From an uncultured Bermanella sp. (GTDB taxonomy: Bacteria > Pseudomonadota > Gammaproteobacteria > Pseudomonadales > Oceanobacteraceae): a stretch of DNA of 50,913 nucleotides. The stretch lies in NCBI GenBank assembly GCA_913058575.1, contig CAJXRF010000041.1, positions 1 to 50,913 on the forward strand. The letters run 5' to 3'. Positions 44,008-50,913 of this stretch are shown here, piece by piece. Both the position numbers and the translations under genes were made by a program. Below the pieces are notes generated by a model. That model saw only the letters and a list, made by a program, of their open reading frames with translations, was not told where the DNA came from and did not search any database. Positions within the stretch are counted from its first letter, which is position 1, and every line of letters begins with the position of its first letter.

Positions 44008-44367
44008 GTGAGTTTATGCCTGTGTTGATGTCAGTTTAATAACTATAGTAAATATACCTCGATTATCGAGTGTCAGAAGAGGGAAAGGGCGTTATGTCAT
44101 GGACATTCTTAATAGGTTATTCACCAAATAACTGTCAGGCCTATGGAGCGGGCTTAGGGAATAAATAATATTTGCAAAAACGAGCCCTGAATTGTTTTAA
44201 AGCATTTAAAAGCCAAGCTTTGCTAGGCAGATACTCGCGGGTAAAGTCAGCAATGGCCTTCAAAAGCTAGTAAAAGTAGGCTTTGGTGGAATGATTAAAA
44301 GCTATGTTGCATGCTATTGTTTGCGGTACTTTCAGCGTGCAGCGCAGTGCCCTAATAAAAAAGTGTA
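44008..44367. other. 360-bp intergenic region
   Basis: It lies between two minus-strand genes and must hold the promoter of the solute-binding-like gene. I see no gene, clear terminator or repeat here. Confidence 0.5.
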
Positions 44368-45384
44368 CTATTTAGTTTTTTGATACTTGCGATAAGCACT
44401 GGGCGGGACCCCTGTCCACTGTTTAAAGGTTCGAGTAAATGGGCTGGTTTCTGAAAACCCCAGTTTGACACTGACCTCTTCAATGGTCAGTTCGGTGTTG
44501 ATTAACAGCTCAATGGCCGAGTCACGCTTAAGATGATTTTTAATGATTAAATAGCTGGTGCCCTCATCGGCTAATCGGCGCTGCAAAGTATAGGGTTTCA
44601 CCTTCATGGCCCAGGCTAGCTCAGGCAATGTTGGCATGGAATCAAGTTTATCGTTTATTTCGTTGGCTACCTTTCCAGCCCAGCTGTGGCTTTTAAACTC
44701 AAGTAAATATAAATCAAAGAATAGATCTTTAAGTAGTATTTCTAGGCTAGCATGGTCTTGCCTAACGGGTTTTTGCAGTAGGGATTTAGGAAAACTCATG
44801 ATGGAACCGTCACCATCAAACGTAATAGGCGCACCGTAATACACGGCTCGGTAGTCTTGGGCGTGAGCCGGTTCGCTGTAGTTAAACTCAATATGATCAA
44901 TGGTGATGATTTCTCGGCTTAACCAACTGAGTATTCGATGGATCACAAAGAATAAATTTTCGGCAATATAGCGGTTGGTGTTCTGGGCGGGTTCAAGAAC
45001 AAGCTGAACATGTTGTTCTGATATTTGCGTATAAACCGCCGGGCCCTTGCCTATTATTTGATAATAGCGCTCTAGACGTTCAAACACCTGCTCCATAGTA
45101 TTAGCCGCCACCAGCCAGTGGATAAGTAAAGAAAGCCCCCCCAATGGTAAGGGTTCTTTGCCATGGCCTAATAGCTCATCACCTGAAGTAGTGATTAGCC
45201 GACTCACCAATCTGGCCATTTGCACTAAGGGAACCCGGGCATTAGGTTCCTGCAATAGATGCTTGGGAATACGACACTCATATAATAAGGTATCAATTAC
45301 CGCAGGCTCTAAAGAAACTTTCGAGATGGCCATGTTGATGAAGGTAATATTGAAAGATAGGGCTTTTTTGTCGGTTTTTCGCAT
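44368..45384 (-). CDS. AraC family transcriptional regulator (OruR-like)
   Basis: This 338-residue regulator has an N-terminal arabinose-binding-like domain. The C-terminal AraC domain includes LPELAWAMKVKPYTLQRRL (first helix-turn-helix) and IEEVSVKLGFSETSPFTRTF (second), ending with the usual WTGVPPSAYRK. AAGG stands six bases before the ATG. It is divergent from the nitronate monooxygenase gene, the most likely target. A second regulator of the same class is at 26.4 kb, but the two are not close copies. Confidence 0.9.
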   Translation of the reverse strand: MRKTDKKALSFNITFINMAISKVSLEPAVIDTLLYECRIPKHLLQEPNARVPLVQMARLVSRLITTSGDELLGHGKEPLPLGGLSLLIHWLVAANTMEQVFERLERYYQIIGKGPAVYTQISEQHVQLVLEPAQNTNRYIAENLFFVIHRILSWLSREIITIDHIEFNYSEPAHAQDYRAVYYGAPITFDGDGSIMSFPKSLLQKPVRQDHASLEILLKDLFFDLYLLEFKSHSWAGKVANEINDKLDSMPTLPELAWAMKVKPYTLQRRLADEGTSYLIIKNHLKRDSAIELLINTELTIEEVSVKLGFSETSPFTRTFKQWTGVPPSAYRKYQKTK

Positions 45385-45569
45385 GTTCTGCCTTACTTCC
45401 TATTGAATCTAGCCCGAATATAGCGTTGCAGGCGGCACTATAACATGCCGCAGGATTGGCTTCGATTGTTATAAGGTATCAATTATTTTGTATGTGCAGG
45501 TCATTCCGAAACCTTCGGTGGTTGCACATAATGAGTGCACAAGATGATAAGCCCGATGGTTTTATACAT

Positions 45570-45605
45570 AGCCCTATTAAGAGCCCTTTAAATAGTCCTA
45601 TTAAT
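45570..45605. repeat. three 12-bp tandem repeats upstream of the nitronate monooxygenase
   Basis: AGCCCTATTAAG, AGCCCTTTAAAT and AGTCCTATTAAT follow one another. They lie in frame with the downstream gene and would encode Ser-Pro-Ile/Leu-Lys/Asn units if translated. Confidence 0.7.
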
Positions 45606-45674
45606 AGCAGAGCAGTTGCAAACCCTCACGGCGCAGGTGAATTATCACCCGCTAACCCATTCAAGGAGAAAAAC

Positions 45675-46643
45675 ATGAAAACACGTTTAACAGAATTATT
45701 AGGCATTAAGTACCCGATTGTATGTGGTGGCATGATGCGTGTTGGCACCGCTGAACTAGCAGCGGCGGTATCCAACGCAGGTGGCTTGGGTATTATGACC
45801 GCCCTAACCTTACCGACCCCTGAATTATTAAAGGCCGAGATTGAAAAGTGCCAGTCTCTTACCGACAAGCCTTTTGCGGTAAACCTAACCGTAGGCGTAG
45901 TGGCCACCGCCATTAACTACGATGACTACGTGAATGTGATTTGCGAAAGCGGCGTAAAAATTGTTGAAACAGCAGGGCGCAGCCCAGAACCGTTTATGGA
46001 AAAGTTTAACGCCCACGACATTAAAGTAATTCACAAGTGTGTGGCAGTACGTCATGCACTTAAGGCTGAAAAAATTGGCGTAGCGGCGGTAAGCATAGAT
46101 GGTTTTGAATGTGCTGGTCACCCAGGTGAAGAAGATATTCCAGGGCTAATTTTAATTCCTGCCGCAGCCGATAAACTAAGCATTCCTATTTTAGCATCTG
46201 GCGGCATTGCAGATGGTCGTGGCCTAGCAGCCGCGTTAGCATTAGGTGCCGATGGCATAAACATGGGCACACGCTTTGTGGCCACGCAAGAAGCACCGGT
46301 ACACGAAAATGTAAAACAAGCCATTGTTAACATGAAAGAAACCGACTCTACCTTGATTTTCCGCAAGTTTAAAAATACTGCCCGCGTATTTAAAAACGAG
46401 ATTGCCCTGAAAGTACAAGAAGTTGAAAAAGAAGGCGGTGAGTTTGCAGACATTCACCACTTTGTTTCTGGTAAGAACCAAGAACTTGCTTGGACTACTG
46501 GTGATGTTAACGCGGGGATGGTGACTTTCGGTATGAGTGGCGGTTTGGTTAAGGACATTCCCACTTGTGAAGCGTTGGTAAAAGAGATTGCCGATGATGC
46601 TCGTGCGATTATTACTGACAGACTGGCGTCTGTGATTGCTTAA
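45675..46643 (+). CDS. Nitronate monooxygenase (2-nitropropane dioxygenase family)
   Basis: This 323-residue FMN-dependent TIM-barrel enzyme has the family N-terminus (LLGIKYPIVCGGMMRVGTAE). The central GFECAGHPGEED segment carries the likely catalytic His. The phosphate-binding stretch ILASGGIADGRGLAAAL is followed by LGADGINMGTRF. Family members oxidise alkyl nitronates, detoxifying nitroalkanes and propionate-3-nitronate; some relatives act on other substrates. The start at 45675 is firm: AAGGAG lies six bases upstream and the family N-terminus begins there. The frame stays open 73 codons further up, including the tandem repeats. The divergent AraC gene probably regulates it. Confidence 0.9.
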   Translation: MKTRLTELLGIKYPIVCGGMMRVGTAELAAAVSNAGGLGIMTALTLPTPELLKAEIEKCQSLTDKPFAVNLTVGVVATAINYDDYVNVICESGVKIVETAGRSPEPFMEKFNAHDIKVIHKCVAVRHALKAEKIGVAAVSIDGFECAGHPGEEDIPGLILIPAAADKLSIPILASGGIADGRGLAAALALGADGINMGTRFVATQEAPVHENVKQAIVNMKETDSTLIFRKFKNTARVFKNEIALKVQEVEKEGGEFADIHHFVSGKNQELAWTTGDVNAGMVTFGMSGGLVKDIPTCEALVKEIADDARAIITDRLASVIA

Positions 46644-46677
46644 GGTTTTGGGTTTGATGTTTTAATTGTAGAACTGG

Positions 46678-46708
46678 AATAGCAGGTAGTTTTTGCCTGC
46701 TATTTTTG
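46678..46708 (+). terminator. Rho-independent terminator after the nitronate monooxygenase
   Basis: AATAGCAGG and CCTGCTATT form a 9-bp stem over a nine-base loop, followed by TTT. Confidence 0.8.
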
Positions 46709-46751
46709 GTTTTATTTAGAGGTACAGTACAAGGTAAACTCTAGCATTTTG

Positions 46752-47177
46752 TTAAGTGCTCTTAGTGAGGGTGAGTAAGAGCTCACTTATTTCCTTTCTT
46801 AATTCCAAATCTTCACTGCTCTTTGCGGCTTCATTGGCATGCAAGGCAAAACTATAAGCTTGTTCGAGTTCTTCCATTTCAAAGTATTTTTCTGCTAATG
46901 CGAAATTAATTGAAGCTACATATACAACCTCTTCCAATTCCTCTGCGATAGCTAGCGCTTTTCGATAAATGGGTATAGCTTGATCATTAGCAGCAGTAAA
47001 GTCGCCCAAACTCTCCCATTGAAAAGGATGGTTTAGCGCAGTACTTTCATATTTCTCACATAACTCTTTTAGTTTTGTATAAGCAGCCCACCCAGAGATC
47101 TTATCTTCAATAGCGGAAGCATTCACAATATCTAAAGCTAATTCATGTACTTCATTGTGCAAAAGAGGTGAGTTCAT
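46752..47177 (-). CDS. Small tetratricopeptide-repeat-like protein
   Basis: This 141-residue helical, acidic protein has no signal peptide. Two TPR-like repeats can be seen, around AIPIYRKALAIAEELEEVVY and NFALAEKYFEMEELEQAYSF. It is likely cytoplasmic. The ribosome-binding site is weak. It stands alone between a nitronate monooxygenase and a LysR regulator. I do not recognise a specific family. Small stand-alone TPR proteins sometimes serve as immunity or adaptor proteins, but no toxin gene is next to it. Confidence 0.7.
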   Translation of the reverse strand: MNSPLLHNEVHELALDIVNASAIEDKISGWAAYTKLKELCEKYESTALNHPFQWESLGDFTAANDQAIPIYRKALAIAEELEEVVYVASINFALAEKYFEMEELEQAYSFALHANEAAKSSEDLELRKEISELLLTLTKST

Positions 47178-47316
47178 TTTTTATAGACCTGATGTCCAAA
47201 ACATCGAAAATTTTTTCCATACTACTTAAGGATACCCACTATACTTCTTGGTGGGTCAAAAGCTAATAACCTTAAGCTTTTTTAAGTTCTGCTTAGTGTT
47301 AGCCAGTACGGTTCTT

Positions 47317-47342
47317 CTTCAAAGGGGAGCTCCCCTTTGAAG
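47317..47342. repeat. 26-bp perfect palindrome
   Basis: CTTCAAAGGGGAG is followed directly by its complement CTCCCCTTTGAAG. It lies between the TPR gene and the 3' end of the LysR gene. Neither strand has a clear T-run, so a normal terminator is not certain. Confidence 0.75.
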
Positions 47343-47398
47343 GAAAATCGTTCTAGCCCCAACCCAAAAACTAGCAACAAGCCTATAAAAAACCAAAC

Positions 47399-48346
47399 TC
47401 AACCCCACAAAAATGTTTCCATAAACATTTCCCCCCCCTCTAATTCCTCCACCAAAAAATCAATCAACAATCGAACCTTAGTAGCTAAATATTTATTCTG
47501 CGGATACACCGCCCAAATCCCCTCCTCCATAGGCTCATGCGCCACCAATAACTTTTCCAATTGCCCAGCCTCTAAATGCTTGCGCAAATAATAATCCGGC
47601 AACTGCACAATCCCCAATCCTTTTAACGCTGCATCCACCAGCCCCAAACCAGAATTGCAACGCAAACTACCGGTAACCCGTATTTTTTGCGCAGCTTTAG
47701 CTGCTGATTTTTTCTCTGTGAGTTTTTTATCTGTAAACTTTTTATCTGTAGAGAAGTACCAAAAATCCGAACTGCCCAATAAGCAATTATGATTTTTTAA
47801 TTCATTAATAGATTGCGGCGCACCATGCTGCTTAACATACAAAGGTGATGCGCATAAAAAATGCTGACGCGAAGATATTTTTTTAGCCACCAAAGTAGAG
47901 TCATCTAGATTACCCAAGCGTATGGCTAAATCAAAACCTTCTTCTACAAGATCAACCCGCTGGTTAGACAGGTGTACATTTATTTCCACCTCTGGGTACA
48001 AAAGTAAAAAATCACTTATTAAAGGAATAATATGGCGCTCGCCATAGGTCACCGGGGCCGACAAGTTAATTTTGCCCTGAGGTCGCCCTTTTAAATTGGT
48101 CATGGAGCGCTCAGCTTCATCTAGGCCATCTAAAATATTGCGGCACTGGTGGTAAAACAGCTGCCCTTCTTCGGTGGGAGATACCTTGCGAGTGGTGCGG
48201 TAAAACAGCTTAGTGCTTAAACGACTCTCTAGGGCGTTAATTTGGCGGCTCACTTGTGCAGTAGAGATCAGCAGTTTTTTGGCTGCAAGGGTAAAACTGC
48301 CGGTTTCCACCACCGCTGCAAATTCACATATTCCCTGCCATTGCAT
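47399..48346 (-). CDS. LysR family transcriptional regulator
   Basis: This protein of about 315 residues has an N-terminal winged helix-turn-helix (FAAVVETGSFTLAAKKLLIS, then AQVSRQINALESRL) and a LysR substrate-binding domain. It belongs to the CrgA/PecT-like group whose second residues read MQWQGICEFAAV. The effector domain contains a Lys/Thr-rich repeated insertion (TDKKFTDKKLTEKKSAAKAA, about residues 198-217). The ATG at 48346 has AAAAGG eight bases upstream and is preferred to the GTG at 48355. It is divergent from frmA and probably controls formaldehyde detoxification. Confidence 0.9.
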   Translation of the reverse strand: MQWQGICEFAAVVETGSFTLAAKKLLISTAQVSRQINALESRLSTKLFYRTTRKVSPTEEGQLFYHQCRNILDGLDEAERSMTNLKGRPQGKINLSAPVTYGERHIIPLISDFLLLYPEVEINVHLSNQRVDLVEEGFDLAIRLGNLDDSTLVAKKISSRQHFLCASPLYVKQHGAPQSINELKNHNCLLGSSDFWYFSTDKKFTDKKLTEKKSAAKAAQKIRVTGSLRCNSGLGLVDAALKGLGIVQLPDYYLRKHLEAGQLEKLLVAHEPMEEGIWAVYPQNKYLATKVRLLIDFLVEELEGGEMFMETFLWG

Positions 48347-48553
48347 AAAGGCCACCTTTTATGAATTCAACGTATGCCTTACATTATTACCACATGGTAA
48401 AAGTAAGTTACTAAAACCGCATATTAACACCACTGAATAAACAATTATAATGGTTACCAATATCGCGGTATGTGTAGAACAGCCTAGAAGAGTGTGGCGT
48501 TTGCCCCTACTCTAATAAAACCAACAGCCGTGCCCTACAGCCAATTAAAGTGA

Positions 48554-49684
<1,131 letters not shown>

Positions 49685-49746
49685 GAAGTGCGCAATCAAG
49701 TGAGCATTTTGATAAATAACTTTTCAAAGCGTTAACAAAAAGAATG

Positions 49747-49790
49747 GGCCGCCTTAATTTAAATTTTATAAATAAGTGCGGCCTGTCTTG
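49747..49790 (+). terminator. candidate terminator between frmA and frmB
   Basis: GGCCGC and GCGGCC enclose an AT-rich loop with an extra CTTA/TAAG pairing, followed by a TGTCTTGTTTT stretch. It lies in the 224-bp gap between the two genes, so frmB may have its own promoter. Confidence 0.5.
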
Positions 49791-49908
49791 TTTTATAGAA
49801 GGTCTTTTCTACCACTTTATTGTTGAGCGTTATCTTTTCTAATGCCCGCCACTGCCTTATATTAACCCACATCCATTTTTAGAATAAAAAAAGCAAAGGA
49901 ATCATTCC

Positions 49909-50784
49909 ATGAGCGATAATCTTCAACAGGTAAGTATCCAGCGGGTTTATTCAGGTGAACACCAACAGTTTACTCATGACTCGAAAGCTTTAAATTGCGC
50001 CATGCGTTTTGCCATATTCATGCCGCCCCAAGCAAGTGAAGATAACAAGGTACCGGTTTTATACTGGCTGTCTGGTCTTACTTGTAACGATGAAAACTTC
50101 ATGCAAAAAGCCGGGGCGTTACGTATTGCCGCCAAACTGGGCATGGCCATAGTGGCGCCGGATACTAGCCCGCGCGGCACCGACTTTAACGGTGTAGAAG
50201 TATTTGATGATGAAAACGGCGCTTACGATTTAGGATTAGGGGCAGGGTTTTACATTAACGCCACGCAAGAGCCTTGGAACAAGCACTATAAAATGTACAA
50301 CTACATAGTGGATGAATTGCCTGAATTAATTGAAGCGAATTTTCCAGTATCCAATAAGCGCTCTATTAGTGGCCACTCCATGGGCGGCCACGGCGCGTTA
50401 ATGATTAGCCTTAAAAATCCAGAGCGTTACGCATCGGCTTCGGCGTTCAGCCCTATTTGCCAACCCACTACTTGCCCTTGGGGACAAAAAGCATTTAACG
50501 CCTATTTAGGAAGTGATGAAAAAAATTGGCAAACTTATGACAGCAGTTTATTAATGCGCCATGCTACAAATAAAAACCAGCAAGTGCCCACGTTAGTAAG
50601 CCAAGGCAGCAGCGATAATTTTCTGGCTGAACAATTAAACCCAGAAGCCTTGCAGGCGGCCGCCCTTGAAAGCCAATACCCTCTCACCCTAGATATGGAA
50701 ATGGGCTATGACCATAGTTATTACTTTATTTCGAGTTTTATAAACGAGCACTTAAAGTTTCACGGGGTGCACTTGGAAAAATAG
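49909..50784 (+). CDS. frmB: S-formylglutathione hydrolase
   Basis: This 291-residue alpha/beta hydrolase of the esterase D family hydrolyses S-formylglutathione to formate and glutathione, the second step after frmA. The nucleophile motif GHSMGGHG is at residues 155-162 (Ser157), with the acid in GSSDNFL (about 227-233) and the His in MGYDHSYYF (about 264-272). LYWLSGLTCNDENF and APDTSPRG are typical of the family. AAAGGA precedes the ATG. With frmA it forms the glutathione-dependent formaldehyde oxidation pathway. Confidence 0.95.
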   Translation: MSDNLQQVSIQRVYSGEHQQFTHDSKALNCAMRFAIFMPPQASEDNKVPVLYWLSGLTCNDENFMQKAGALRIAAKLGMAIVAPDTSPRGTDFNGVEVFDDENGAYDLGLGAGFYINATQEPWNKHYKMYNYIVDELPELIEANFPVSNKRSISGHSMGGHGALMISLKNPERYASASAFSPICQPTTCPWGQKAFNAYLGSDEKNWQTYDSSLLMRHATNKNQQVPTLVSQGSSDNFLAEQLNPEALQAAALESQYPLTLDMEMGYDHSYYFISSFINEHLKFHGVHLEK

Positions 50785-50819
50785 TCCGCGAGAAGATAAC
50801 GAGGAAATAGAGAGAATAA

Positions 50820-50869
50820 AATAGAAAAGGAATAGCACTGTTAGGCAGCTGCTATTCCTTTTCTATTAT
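50820..50869 (+). terminator. terminator-like hairpin after frmB
   Basis: An 18-bp perfect stem (AATAGAAAAGGAATAGCA and its complement) closes over a 12-base loop, 36 bp after the frmB stop. The T-run after it is weak. Confidence 0.7.
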
Positions 50870-50913
50870 TCAAGCGTCTCAATTTACATTGAACATTCTC
50901 GCCATTCATATTC

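Overview
The window looks like chromosomal DNA of a moderately AT-rich, heterotrophic marine gammaproteobacterium. An Oceanospirillales lineage of the Oleispira/Bermanella/Thalassolituus kind is my best guess. This rests on gene content, not on a marker gene: paired DUF1302/DUF1329 outer-membrane and periplasmic proteins, several long-chain acyl-CoA ligases, a TonB2-type energizer with TtpC, OruR-like AraC regulators, and orphan solute-binding proteins. I saw no rRNA, tRNA, CRISPR array, prophage or intact insertion sequence.

Layout. 0.1-2.1 kb: ygfZ and an HDOD protein. 2.5-16.4 kb: a lipid-handling island. Two copies of a DUF1302-DUF1329 pair (minus strand) enclose a plus-strand trio: a CrtI/RetSat-like FAD oxidoreductase, an overlapping ferredoxin-type reductase and a FATP-type acyl-CoA ligase. 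A second, FAA1-type ligase lies outside the first pair. The copies share a leader sequence. The simplest reading is uptake of a hydrophobic molecule through the outer membrane, redox modification, and CoA activation. 16.7-18.6 kb: a membrane coiled-coil protein, a GNAT acetyltransferase and a hotdog (DUF4442) protein.

18.6-23.8 kb: a six-gene TonB2-type operon (DUF3450, TtpC, ExbB, ExbD, TonB, TPR). 24.1-27.4 kb: a lipoprotein SGNH hydrolase with a lipase-foldase-like protein and a divergent AraC regulator. 27.5-32.2 kb: a large TonB-dependent receptor followed by a beta-helix-like lipoprotein. The TonB operon and the receptor have promoters built alike: 11-bp-periodic TGTCAT/TGTAAT-type direct repeats ending exactly 10 bp before a TATCTT -10 box. 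This is how PhoB-activated promoters look, so energizer, receptor and lipoprotein probably form one phosphate-starvation uptake system.

32.5-45.4 kb: accessory genes. They include a rare fusion of two unrelated solute-binding folds, a YkgJ cysteine-cluster protein, a UbiA-type prenyltransferase, an octaheme cytochrome c overlapping a NapC/NirT-type tetraheme cytochrome, two orphan solute-binding proteins, an AraC remnant, a TTG-started diheme peroxidase lipoprotein with an Fn3-like domain, an Hsp20 chaperone and an AraC regulator. 45.7-50.9 kb: a nitronate monooxygenase, a small TPR protein, and a LysR regulator divergent from the glutathione-dependent formaldehyde pathway (frmA, frmB).

All calls come from reading the sequence and protein motifs by eye. 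No database search was run, so family names are recognition and functional links are inference.
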